Positions 22,729-34,200 of a DNA stretch of 64,000 nt are shown in pieces. Source of the stretch: Aaosphaeria pasadenensis. Lineage: Eukaryota; Ascomycota; Dothideomycetes; Pleosporales. Both the position numbers and the translations under genes were made by a program. The stretch lies in NCBI GenBank assembly GCA_022813625.1, contig JAKLMB010000033.1, positions 62,001 to 126,000 on the forward strand. The letters run 5' to 3'. The notes beneath the pieces were generated by a model that saw only the letters and a list, made by a program, of their open reading frames with translations, was not told the origin of the DNA and made no database searches. Each line of letters begins with the position of its first letter. Positions within the stretch are counted from its first letter, which is position 1.

Positions 22729-24442
22729 GCTGCCGCCTCTTCGACGGTATTTCTCTAGAGACGAGCTAGTGCGATTCCTACCTGAAGGTTCCTTTTCGAG
22801 ATCCTATTTACCCTTTCTGATCAGAGCGAACAGCGCCAATACTATTGTCTCAGCCTAACGTAGCGAGGTAGCGAGTCAAAGAGCGGTATCGATGATCATG
22901 AATCACTCGCCTAAGAGATGTCTCTGTGTCGAGATATTTCTGAGCGCGAGTCCCTGATGTCTGTCTTAGCCACCCGAGAGCTTTCCGGAAACCTGGAAGA
23001 ACAGATGGAAGATGAGTTGGACTTTGGGAACCCGCCTGAGTGTCGAAGCCGGGACAGCGTTGGCGAAATTCTTACGGTACGAAACAAAGGCCGGCAAGAC
23101 AAAGAAAGTTGTCTCAGAGATGGGGGTTCTTTCAATAGTCTCAGAATTAAGGAGAGTCCAGAAATGAGCTTGAACGTATTGATACACTTTGGCACCTTGT
23201 ATCCGTCATACAGTCGCACGGTGGCTCCGTTGTACTGTGTGGGTGGGCCGTGATGGGTGATACAGGTATCCGACCAGTTATTGGCACGGCACGAACGGTC
23301 GCAAACTTGACCACTTGTTGGTATTGAAGTACAAAATGTCCAGATCCAGCGAAAGATGATGTTCAGTATCAATGGTATAGTATATATATGTGTGTGTTGA
23401 ATTGTTGCTGATCTCGCGTCGGGTTGCCTTTGCTGACTTGAATTCAATCCATTCCCTGCAGCGCGTCAGATGTCACGGGAGGGCAGGAAGACCCGTGCGC
23501 CTGGCTCTAATGTTGGTAGGTACGTCAGCCGAACGTGAATGACGGCAATGGATGGGCCGTGGAATTGACACCACAACAGCGACAGCGAGAGGGGGGCCGG
23601 ATGCGCGTGCGCGCGGTGTTCGCCTGAGGATGAAGTGGTATAGAGGTGAAGCACGAGTAGAACAGGAAAGCAGAGAAGATAGAGCAGCAGATGGGCACGT
23701 GGACGGCGAGGAAGGAAAGGTTTAGGGTTCCAAGGTTTCTTTAGGATAATCCGATGCCAATACAAAGGTACCTACGCCTGCCTACCCACCTAGTTAATCC
23801 CCAGTTCCAAGTCCCGAGTCCCAAGTTCCAACCCAACTGTAGGGCAAACCAGCCAGCCAATCATGTCCAACCACCAACCACTCAACCATTCAGCCATTCA
23901 ACCACAGAATACTCCGTAGTTACATAGACTAACGTACCTAACAAGGTGCACCACCATAAAATATCCACCGTGCCACCTAGGCAGTTACTTTTCAAACACC
24001 AGCTTCAACGACCGACCGACCATGCACGATCCATTTGCCATCAACCCAATGCTTTTCCAACTTAACCCTGAGGTAGAACTCACAAGTACCTCATGTAGGT
24101 ATGCTGCGTATGCATGCATCGCGCCGACACCATAGCCTAGCCAGTCCTACCAATGTCATTGCCGCCAGAAGATATCAGCCTATGCACTTGTCACAGTAGC
24201 CACACGGACGCAAATACGAACCCACGACAATCACAGACACAAAGACATGCAACATTTAAAGAAGAGAAAAGTTCGGATCATTCCAGCCCATTCATTGTGG
24301 GCTGCAGACAAAATTTCACAGTGTATATTTCATCGAAAAAGCTGTCTGGAACCATCTATCCCCTTCACCAATTTTTTCCCATTGGATATCCTTGATTCGT
24401 TAACAGTCATTTCCCATTCCGCTTACTCTTCGTTCCAGTCCT
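22729..24442. other. Intergenic between PDE and eEF1B-gamma genes
   Basis: Promoter side of the PDE gene and 3' side of the eEF1B-gamma gene. Open frames of 111 and 178 codons overlap on opposite strands at about 22911-23447; neither shows family features. From about 23760 to 24140 the DNA is CA/CT-rich with short direct repeats of CCAACCA and CCAGCCA type. Confidence 0.45.
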
Positions 24443-26009
24443 CTACTTGAAGACCTTGCCGTCAGCCCACTCGTAGGTCTTGCCATCGACGGTGATGGGC
24501 TTGTCCCATGCCCACTGGTTGTCGACGAACTCCTTGTCCTCGGCCTTGGTGGGGTCGAGCTTGGTGAAAGAGTAGCTCTCGAAGTCGGGAGCGACGTCGA
24601 AGGCGGGGAGGGCCTCCTGTCCGCGGATGACGAAAGCACCCTGGACAATGGAGTCGTTGGTGACTCCGTACACGGATGCGGCACCGAAGATGTACTTGCG
24701 GCTGGCCTCGAGACGGGCGAAGAAACCACCTGGCATGCTGTTAGTTTGAAATTCTTGGAAATGTAACGTGTGCTGGGGCATTTCTACTCACCAATCAAGT
24801 TAGAGGTCATGAAAGTCATGGTGAGCTCATCGTTGTACTTGTAGTCAACCTTCCAGATAGAGTACTCCTCGAAGTTCATGTTCTCCCAGAACCAGGGAAG
24901 GGCGACCTCACGGGTCTCCTCGTTGGAGTACTTGCGCTTCCAGTCGTCCAAGACGAAGGTGGCGCGAGGGAGAGCCTCAAGAGGGTGCTTTGCCTTGGGG
25001 GCAGGGGCAGGCTCATCCTCCTCGGGCTCCTCGGCCTTGGGCTTAGGGGCAGCCTTGGGCTGCTCCTTCTTGGGAGCGGCCTCCTTCTTGGGGGGAGTGT
25101 ACTTGATGGCCTCCTCGATGAACTCGAGCTTGCCAGCAACAGCAGAGAAGCTGGACTGGTTGTAGACGGTCTCGTACCAACGGGTGACGTTGGGGTTCTC
25201 GGCCCTCCATGCCTTGTCGAAGAAGTACTGGAAGCCACGAGCGAGGATGCTGGCAGTGAAGTAGTCGGCGAGGGTGAGGCGCTCACCGACGAGGTAGGTG
25301 TGGGTAAGGAGGTGCTCCTCGACGACGTGGACGGCCTTGAGGGCAGCCTTGGAAGCCTCGTCGACGTTCTTCTTGTTGTAGGGGTCACGGCCAATGATGG
25401 GGCGGAACCAGCCACCAAGGGCAGGGAGGATCTCAGAGTTGGCGAAAGACAACCAGCGGAGGATGGAGGCGTAATCCTGCTTGGTCTTGCCGAGGAGAGT
25501 GGTCTTCTCGTTCTGGGAGGTCACTGTGAATGTCAGTTCTGAGTCATAAGAGTCGCTTGCTGACAGAATAACGTGTTTAAAACGTGAAAATTCAGAGTAT
25601 AAAGAGTCTCAACACTTGGTTTCAGACAGGGATAACTGTATTGATAATATGTCTCATCCTGGTACGGTCGAAGTTGGGGGAAAACGCGGAGGAAAAAATT
25701 TGAACGTACAGTAGACAGCGATGGCAAGGGTCTCGCTGAGGACAAAGCCATCAGCGCCCTCGAATGTAGGGACCTTTCCGAGCTTGTTGAGCTTCAAGTA
25801 CTCGGTGGAAACGCCCTTGGCGGGCTCAGTGTGAACCTGCTCGATGTCGAGGCCATTCTCCTTTGCGACTGCGAGAAGAGCAGTGGTGCGCGGGTTGCCC
25901 TGAAGAATTTATACGTTAGGTGTCGCTCAGCACAGAACAGGTGGCGCACAAAGCGCGAATTGGTGGGTGTGGATCATACCGGGTAGCTGTAGAGTTTGCC
26001 GAAAGACAT
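24443..26009 (-). CDS. Translation elongation factor 1-gamma (eEF1B gamma)
   Basis: Four exons, 26009-25980, 25899-25710, 25523-24792 and 24729-24443, give 412 residues, the usual length. Order of parts: a glutathione-S-transferase-like N-terminal domain (MSFGKLYSYPGNPRTTALL, start fixed by this match), a GST C-terminal domain with LVGERLTLADYF, a Lys/Pro/Ala/Glu-rich linker at about residues 195-240, and the EF1G domain with NMNFEEYSIWKVDYKYNDE to the C-terminal Lys. The protein is the structural subunit of the eEF1B complex that recharges eEF1A with GTP in the cytosol. The gene lies head-to-head with mitochondrial uS9, with 420 bp between the ATGs. The first exon is only ten codons, and codon use is strongly C/G-ending, as expected of a highly expressed gene. 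Confidence 0.96.
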
Positions 26010-26429
26010 GATTGTGATGTTTTACTGTGAAAGAAATACAAACAACCAGTGTTGGATATCGCAAACGTTGATGTTTTTTGGAGGAACGCGCGAAGAGAAT
26101 AGAAGGGAAGAAGGGAAGAGGAGGGGTGGATGAGAAAAAAGATGGTGTTTGGGCTTTGGTGGGGGTTCGCCCACTGTGAGTTTTTCAATGTTTGCCATCC
26201 AATGGTGCCTTTAGCGCCGAGGTATGGCCGGCTTGGCACTTTGATGAACGAAGGAAAAGGATCCAAAGGTTGTTCCGGCCGATGGAATCCAAACTACGAG
26301 CTAGCACGTTTAGGGAATGGAAGCAGTTGGGTCTTTTTGTTCGTGATCTCTCTACGACATCCCAAGTACGGCAGCGAATTCGCCAATTGGTCGTATCCCT
26401 ACGACACAACCTCCAACTGACCCTTCGCA
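26010..26429. promoter_or_regulatory. Shared bidirectional promoter of eEF1B-gamma and uS9m
   Basis: 420 bp separate two divergent start codons and must hold both promoters. No clear TATA box was seen for either. The half near 26010-26120 is purine-rich on the plus strand, so the eEF1B-gamma leader is CT-rich, as is common for fungal translation genes. Confidence 0.6.
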
Positions 26430-27552
26430 ATGGCTCGAGGAGAGCTCTCGCGAGGCCTATGGAGGGCCTTCGACTCGCTCGGTAAACTTTCGAGGCCGCA
26501 ATGCCAGTTACCTCTGCGCACATCTACTCCCAGGCGAATCCAACCCTCGACGACTGCTCGATGCATCACCACGTCCACACCGCGAGCTGCAGAGCCCACA
26601 TCTGACAAGCCAGAAGTCCTTGAAAAGTTCACTGCCGCACCGGAGATTGAGCTCGAGCTCGAGCTCGAGGACCGTCCGGCTAGAAAAACAGGCCGAAGCG
26701 ATGCGGACAAGAAATTCAAGAGTGACAAGAGTAAACTTGCGAAGTTGCGCGTTGTGCCGGCATCGCCCTCATATTTCAGCGCGAAGCCTACTTTCACCGA
26801 CGACGTCATCAATCTATTAGCACTGCTCCGCAAGGTCGCAACGCTGCCAACAGTGACACCCGCAGAAGCACCAAAAGTGGCTTGGAAAACGATCGATCAG
26901 TACCGAATCATGACCAACGAGCCGGTCAAGACCCAACGATTTCACAAAATGCTGCACTTGCTGCGGAGGTTGAACTGTGTGCATCCATCATTAATGCCTC
27001 AAGAGGTTTTGGACGCCATGAAGCGCTACAAGAAGGATTCACAACCGGGAGATATCGTGCCCAGCCCAGGTGTCATTGATGAGCTAGGCAGGGCAAAAGG
27101 CGTTGGGCGCAGGAAGACTTCATCGGCTACCGCTTATGTGATAGAAGGGGAGGGCGAGGTTCTAGTCAACGGCAAGTCACTGACCGAATTCTTTGGCCGT
27201 TTACACGATCGAGAGAGCGCTGTATGGGCACTAAAGGCCACTCAACGGCTCGATAAATACAATATTTTTGCATTGGTCAATGGTGGTGGTGTGACTGGAC
27301 AGGCGGAGGCCATAACATTAGCAGTTGCAAAGGCGTTGCTGGTGCATGAGCCGGCCTTGAAGCCTGCTCTCCGACGTGGTAAGTTCCAATTCTCCCGCCG
27401 ATTTCAAGGCCATCTCGAAACTATGGCATAAGTGTTCACTATGGCTAACTTTCACCACAGCTGGCTGTGTTACCCGCGATCCAAGGAAGGTGGAGAGGAA
27501 GAAGCCCGGCCATATCAAGGCGCGCAAGATGCCTACCTGGGTCAAGCGTTAA
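26430..27552 (+). CDS. Mitochondrial small-subunit ribosomal protein uS9 (MRPS9)
   Basis: Exons 26430-27378 and 27461-27552 (GTAAGT..CAG) give 346 residues. The first ~60 residues are Arg/Ser/Thr-rich and fit a mitochondrial targeting sequence. A fungal extension with an (EL) repeat and a helical section follows. From about residue 222 the uS9 core is clear: GVGRRKTSSATAYVIEGEGE, VNGKSLTEFF, NGGGVTGQAEA. The second exon supplies the rRNA-contacting tail CVTRDPRKVERKKPGHIKAR, ending WVKR. It belongs to the head/P-site region of the mitoribosome small subunit. The last exon is only 30 codons and was found by matching the family tail. Confidence 0.95.
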
Positions 27553-28534
27553 GCGCTTCGGCGTTGTTGTATATTACCCTGTGTCTTGTCTCATGTATAT
27601 CACGCCATAGTCCTTACATTACATAGCGAGGAATCCGAAGTAAAATCCTTTCAGCGTATTGGACATAATTAATTTCGAGAACCCTAACTTGACGGATCGG
27701 AAGTGCTTCGAGGCGGCGAAAGATTGCAACAGATGCACAAGGCCCTCTAACTGATCTCCTGGTCCCTGTACCACTTTTGACCGTACAGCGTTTGAACTGT
27801 ATCTTGAATACTCTGATACACCAGACTTGTATGATCATTTGACTGCCATAAAGAAGACGTCGGCCGCTCGATAAAGTCCAGCAGATCGTGGTAGTTATGC
27901 ATCACTGGAACATTGTGGTAGAGGATAGCCTGCTCGATCTTTTGTTGAAAAGATGATACTAGATAACGAACATAGAGCTGTCTCCCTGTTTCCCACTTTC
28001 AGTCCACTGAGTTTTGAACATCGTACAGCTTCTATTCTGAGGGATGAAATAACTGTATAGCATCCATTGGCACTTGAAATTCTAAACAACTTGAGTCACA
28101 ACTAAGTGCATTGCTTTGGAGACTTGCGAGAATCCATTCCTCTTTCCCCTCCCCTTTGCTGTTAATCGCCTTTAACAAAAGACTTGTGTTTAAACTGGAA
28201 ACCCCAGACTATGATGTTTCTACACTTTGTAGTAACATCTACGTCGTGATTAACATATGCGAAATTTTTATACAGAACTTTGAGCAACTTAGAGCAACAG
28301 AATTAATTTAGAGAACAAGATTATCCGGTGCCTGACCAACCATGACCCCTCTCTATATTTCGCGTCGTCTAGACAGGTACACATTTCATCGGCGCCTCGG
28401 CAACCATCATGGTGCTCAGTTCTTCCGAAATCTTTTCTACATGACTTGATGATTGAATGCGTACCTCTTTATATAGCAGAAATTGAGATTTCTAGCTTAT
28501 CTTCTTTGCATCAATAATTAATTAATATAACAAC
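27553..28534. other. Intergenic, nothing recognised
   Basis: AT-rich spacer between two plus-strand genes. No TATA box of note. Short open frames only. Confidence 0.45.
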
Positions 28535-30087
28535 ATGCGGATATCACCTCTTTACCTACTCCTAAGCCTATGCCCCCAGGCTATTCTCGGGCAGAAAGAT
28601 AGCGACAATGTTGAAGGCACAATAGACGTACATGGCTTCAACGCACAAGGTAATCAGATCCTCACGAGCTTCCCAACAATACCAAGCTACACCAGTGTTC
28701 TACAATGTCTTCACAAATCAACAACTAACCACACCATCAGATCCGCTCCAATACGGTTCCATGAACCCACCACCCCGCCACCAACGCGAACTTGAAAACC
28801 TCCAAACGCGCCTCTCAAAAACGACAGGGACATACAATCAATTCCACCCTCGCTACCGGCTCCTCGATGCGCTATGGAGCTACTCGTCCTACCAGACGCT
28901 GAATCTCGCGGAGCTAAACCGCTGGCGCTCGCTGTATAAGAACATGGGGAAGAAGCAGAAGAAGGTATTCTCCAACCACTCTCTCTAATTGAATCATGCG
29001 TTAATTGTAACTATTACAAATAGTCCCTCGAACATCTAATACACTACACCGCCAAGCTCGACCGCATCGAAACCGAGATCGCGACCAACGCGAAGCTGGC
29101 GGATGAGATCGTCGCAACGGCGCTGGACTTCTACTCCGTTAGCCGGGAAGAGCTGGACGCGCATGTCAAGGAGGAAGGCGAGAAGAAGGGGAGGAAGCCG
29201 GACCGGATCAGCGTGGCCCAGACGATGAAGCATTATGTCAGAGACTGGGCGGTTGAGGGGGAGAAGGAGAGAGATGATGCGTTTCCTTGCTTGTTAGAGA
29301 TCATGAAGGGCCTGAAGAAGGAGATGCTGAGAGTTGTGGAGGGCGAGGAGACGGAGGAGCTGAAGGTTGTGTTGCCAGGTGCGGGACTGGGAAGGCTGGG
29401 GAGTGAGATTGACTTCTTAGGCGGTAAGGGGGCTATTCGCGATCTTCCTACTTGAATGTTCTGGCCGATACTGACAGATGGTGGTGGGCAGATTTCGAAG
29501 TCACCATCAACGAATGGTCAATGTACATGAACGTCGCGTACCGCTTCATCAACCATCCGACCCCTCGCGCCCCGGATATGCATACCTTCCATCCCTTCAT
29601 CGATGGTCTCTCTCACCATGCTACTAATGACGACCTCCACCGTGCCGTGACGTTTCCTGAACTTCCTCCCTGGCCAACTGTGCTGCTAGTTGAAGGAGAT
29701 TTCACCACAGCATTCAACAACCAAGAGGAATATTACGACATTGTCGTCACGCACTTCTTCATTGACACGGCGAGGAATTTGATATCTTATTTTGAAACCA
29801 TCAAGAAGATCCTGAGAAAAGGTGGGAAGTGGGTCAATCTTGGACCGTTATTATACGGAACGGGTCCTTTCGTGCAATTGAGTCTCGATGAGATCTTGGT
29901 GGTAGTCGAGGGCATGGGTTTTGCATTTCAGGAGGTCGTGAAAGACGGGAGCACGGACGACGTGTGCGGTCAACCGACTTTCGAGGGGAAGAAGGTCCGC
30001 AGTTTAGAGGCGGAATACGGATTCAATGGGCGGGCGTTGACCAAGAATGCATACAAGGCGCAGGTTTGGGTAGCGAAGAAGTTGTAG
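28535..30087 (+). CDS. N2227/carnosine N-methyltransferase-like protein with N-terminal signal-like segment
   Basis: Exons 28535-28649, 28741-28964, 29024-29423 and 29492-30087 give 444 residues. The fold is the N2227 SAM-dependent methyltransferase family: glycine-rich SAM loop VLPGAGLGRLGSEI, a TINEWSMYMN segment in place of the usual GNE-type acidic loop, then DIVVTHFFIDTARN and GGKWVNLGPLLYG, both highly characteristic. In animals and yeast the family methylates carnosine or related peptides in cytosol and nucleus. Here the first 20 residues, MRISPLYLLLSLCPQAILGQ, look like a secretory signal peptide, which is unusual. The start and first exon are the least certain parts. The gene converges on the SDR gene, 260 bp away. 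Confidence 0.88.
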
Positions 30088-30347
30088 GCCGTGGACAAGT
30101 TGTGCACCACATAGATCTCGCATGTTGATATTTGATGTTGCTTTGAAACTGACTGATCCAGAAGATATTGTTAGATGGATCTTGTCTTCTTGGACTCTTG
30201 ATTGGGTTGCTTGAGGTTTCGATACCAGAAAATATTTCTATTCAAGTGTAATGGATGACCATCATGATCTATACTCTCGCCATGCCGTTCTCACACCCGG
30301 AATTCCTTTCAATCGCACACTTCCTAGTAGACTATCAATACACACAG

Positions 30348-31249
30348 TTACCAAGGGAGTTGCAGAGGAGTCGGAAGTTTGTCCTTAGGTCCAAGAACCG
30401 GCTCTGCAGTTCCAATATCCCTAGATAAATGTCAATAACGGGTCCAATTATCATATGGATGCCACTACTTACGCAGCTCCCCTCGGTGCCCAATACTCTC
30501 CCGTCTTCTCGATCCCGAAGGTCTCAATCCAATCCACCAGACTCTTAGCGGCAACATCGGGCGTGACGGCACCACCATCATCCCAGTACTTGTCAAATCC
30601 AACTCCCTTGGTCATCTCAGTGCGCATGAATCCCGGATGCACGGTGGCGATAGCGACGCCGCGGTCCTTGAGGTCGAGGGACAAGAGCTTCGCAGACATG
30701 TTCAATGCCGTTTTACTGGCGTGATGTCCATAGTTTCCGCCGCCTTCCTTTTCGTGTCGTAGGGTTATGCTTCCGCTCTCGCTGGAGACGAGGATGACTT
30801 TCGATTTGTTGTCAAGAAGCGTGGACGTGGCGTTTGCGAGAGAGGTGACGAGGATGGTGGGTCCGATTACACAGGTGCGATACATCCTCTCTTGGGCGGA
30901 GAAGGAGGGCTTTTCCAGCGACTCCGTGGCGAAGTATCCTGCGGTGATGATGACCACGTCGAGGTGGGTTATGGACTTGTCGTGCAGGAATTGGAGTAGA
31001 TTACTGCTGGCTTCTTCGGTACTGATATCGATGTTGGGGACGTAGGTGATATTGTTAGCTAGATTTGACGATCCATTAGCATTTATATATGTGAACCAAT
31101 CCAGAAAGGCTTCCTTGGAACGTACAACTCTCAGGCGGGCTTGATGATCGTGCCGTTGCGAGGATGTGATTATCCGGGTTCGAGGCATACTCCTGTGCAA
31201 GAGCCTGCCCCAGGCCTCGTGTTGCTCCGACGATCAGGATATTAGGCAT
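30348..31249 (-). CDS. Short-chain dehydrogenase/reductase (SDR)
   Basis: Exons 31249-31126, 31058-30473 and 30420-30348 give 260 residues. The small last exon supplies the family ending TAEPVLGPKDKLPTPLQLPW. The NAD(P)-binding motif GATRGLG is at residues 8-14, and the strand LDVVIITAG matches the SDR NAG block. The catalytic Ser region is VSSESGS. The canonical Tyr of YxxxK is replaced: NYGHHASKTALN has His four residues before the Lys. A Tyr is present two residues further upstream. HPGFMRTEMTKGVGFDKYWD is typical of a fungal C-factor-like SDR group. Cytosolic; substrate unknown. Confidence 0.9.
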
Positions 31250-34200
31250 TTTCAAGACGAGATTCGGCAGTTTATTAAACGTCAGTTTGTGGAAGCGTGA
31301 GATGTAGAATTGAGGAGTGTTTGTACCAGGTTGAATGACGTCGGCAGAGTTACGTGCTCCGGACCCTGGATTGATAAACAGAACTAGTGGGGTAGAACAC
31401 AAGCACCACCAGCGCGCATAGAAACTGTCTTACTGACTTCTTTGTAATGATGCCTATTGGGCATGTCATCAGAGCCGCTGGAGATTAGGTCCGGGTAGCG
31501 TTGGAACTTTTGGATTTCAACGGAAATGACCAGAATTGTAATTGAAACCAGACTCTTTCAAGTACCTTGCCAATTACAATCGCAATATCTAATGGAACAC
31601 CCCTCGACTCACATTATTGTTCAGTTTTAATGATGCAGCACATATTCTTGAATTAATCTCAGTACATAGTCATATAACGCTGGGTAGGAACAATTCAAAG
31701 ATCCATGACTCGGCTTACTAGATGAGTAAGTTAGAAACATATCACACCTAAGCTAATCCAGGCAAAAGTATCACCAACTGATGTATGATAGCAAACACTT
31801 CAAAGGCTACTATTCGTAATCACATGCATATGCATTTCCAAAAATAAATGTGGATGTACGTAATCAATCGGCTCGCATGCAATGCTCTACTCAGAATATG
31901 GACAAAACAAAATCATCACGAATGGGGCTTTTGTTGTGACAAGTATGAGATTCTATAAAATACATCTAAAGCAGCGATTGTGTTGTATTTATTTCTCCGA
32001 ATAACCTTTCTGAAATACTACTGTAGGCGTTGTGATTAATTTTGTGGTTCGCAAGTAGAAGGTTTAAGGGAGGGAGAAATCCAACTCAAAAGTCTAAGAA
32101 CATTTCGAAAATTCGGTTATCACTAACACAATATTAAAAAATCTATTTGCCGCACAGAATAGTAGTATAAATCAAAGCGCACTGTCAAAAGATATACTAG
32201 GTGTTCTGAAAATCTGGAATTCGGGGATGCTTGGACAACTTTCCCAGTAAAGGAGTCAATTCGGCCATTGCAATTTCCCAGAAATTCCCTTTTAGTTGAA
32301 CTGCAGAGCAACGATAGCGGAGACGCACACAGTACAGTTGTAACAAGCGAAAATGGCAATCATCGTCCTCAAAGGGTTATTTCTGTGCAGGGAAACGATT
32401 GACATCTTCCCTGTCCCCGGTGATACGGTCCCCCGCGAACAGAGAGATCTGTGACCGAAACAAGGATACCTCGACACCGATACCTCAAGGGTCTTCCAGG
32501 CTTGTGAGATGTGTCACAATTCCCATGGTGTCGGTCATGATACTGTGCTGTTCATCGCATGTATGATGATACTTCTAGCCATGATAGCCACGGATGTGAG
32601 AACACAAGGTGACAAAAACAAATGCAGTTACTAATGAAGCTGGCGCGTAGGATAGCACTATAGCAGCTCCCGCTCTTTTGGATTGACAGAAACTCGACTG
32701 ATGTTTAATAAGGTCTGGCCCTACAGGCCAGACACATGGGATTAGTGGTTCGCTCGGACGATGATATACCGAACCCTGCGATATCACCTTGTTGCCGAAC
32801 TCGGATTGTGCCACGGGAATCCAGGTCAACGACTGGACAGGGAACACAGATAGCGCATTTGATTCTTGCCCTGCAAAGATTTGTCTGGGGTTCGAACGAA
32901 CGATGCAGGTGGATGAGATACACCTTTCGTTCGACTACTGCCTAAGGGAGGCTAAAAGAAAGAGAGAAGAGAAAAATGGAACTAGAGCACCATTAGAGTC
33001 GCGTGGCTTGCAAACTATCGCGAGCAACAGCTAAATCTTCATCGGATGCAGACTTCATCGGATGACAGGGTCGTACTAATATTGCAGCGGATGATACCTG
33101 TGGAAAAGAAACATATACTCGGAAGGGGTGGATTGAGGAGGTTAGAAAGCGTCCAAACCAGGACTCAATTGGGGAATGGCAAAAATGACTCAAGGGTAGA
33201 GTATTGTCACATAGGCGTCATTGTTGACATGGGTTGGGGTTCACTGTTGAGAGCGACATCGCCAACTTCGTCCGTAAGAATTGACTGTAGTTAGCGAGTG
33301 AACTATCAGCCGGACATGAGTGGTACAAGGAACCGGACATATCTTCGGAAGAGGCACAGATAGCACAAAATTGATCTGATGATTCAATTATAGGACTCGT
33401 TACTCACGAGAGAAAAGAAATTCCTAAAGTAGAATGTAGAATGCTGTTTACCCGTCCGATGATGGTGTGAGAGGCAAGCGTGTGGACTAACCTGTATCCG
33501 AAGATTTATAATACGAGATTTTGATCGATACCAATCCTACCAGGAAGTTCCCTTTGAGCACCCAAACACCAGGCCAAAGGACGTTACTTGTAGGTGTCCG
33601 GATAGAACCGAACGAAGGCGCTTGGTGGGGACGTTCATGGACAGGCTGTTGTGAATAATTAGGATTACTGCCTTTGGGTTGTTGTCCGCTCCGAAGTGTC
33701 GATATCGGCCCTAGAATGTCCATAGAAGAGTCATACGATAGAGATACAGCGACGAGAATCAGAAACCCTAAACCAGCGAGTCAGGAACAATGTTCGTTGT
33801 TCCTCTTGACCAGGGTCGCATGTTGAGAGCTTCAACCGCAAATGTTCCTATGTCTTATAGAAATTCAAGGGTAGCTACAATGCAATGGCATGACCCGGAG
33901 GTGCCTAATAATTGCCCAGAAGATGACTGGCTAACCCCAAGCGACGTACGTAAATCTTCTTTTGACTTTGATATGGTTATATTCAATCCCAACTATACTC
34001 CGTATACAGTAGGCAATAGAGTTGAATTAATGGTCCGTGCTTCTCATAGATCAACCCTTTACAATTGCACGTCTTGATCTTTGTTAGATCTCTCAATAAC
34101 AGTGGAGCGTGCTATTCTGACGCGGCAGGATATCTGAATCCAAAGGGAGAGACGAATGGACGCGACAAGGAAGAATGGTCACTGCTCTGATACGTACGAA

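Noticed and set aside
22911..23447. Frames of 178 codons (-) and 111 codons (+) between the PDE and eEF1B-gamma genes
   Set aside because: They overlap on opposite strands and show no domain, splice support or start context.
24876..25542. Frames of 180 and 185 codons over the eEF1B-gamma gene
   Set aside because: They are shadows of a strongly codon-biased gene in other frames; composition is Ser/Pro or Leu/Gly/Val only.
32889..32897. GGTTCGAAC, resembling a tRNA T-loop
   Set aside because: The flanks cannot form the 5-bp T stem, and no A-box or acceptor stem was found at proper distance.
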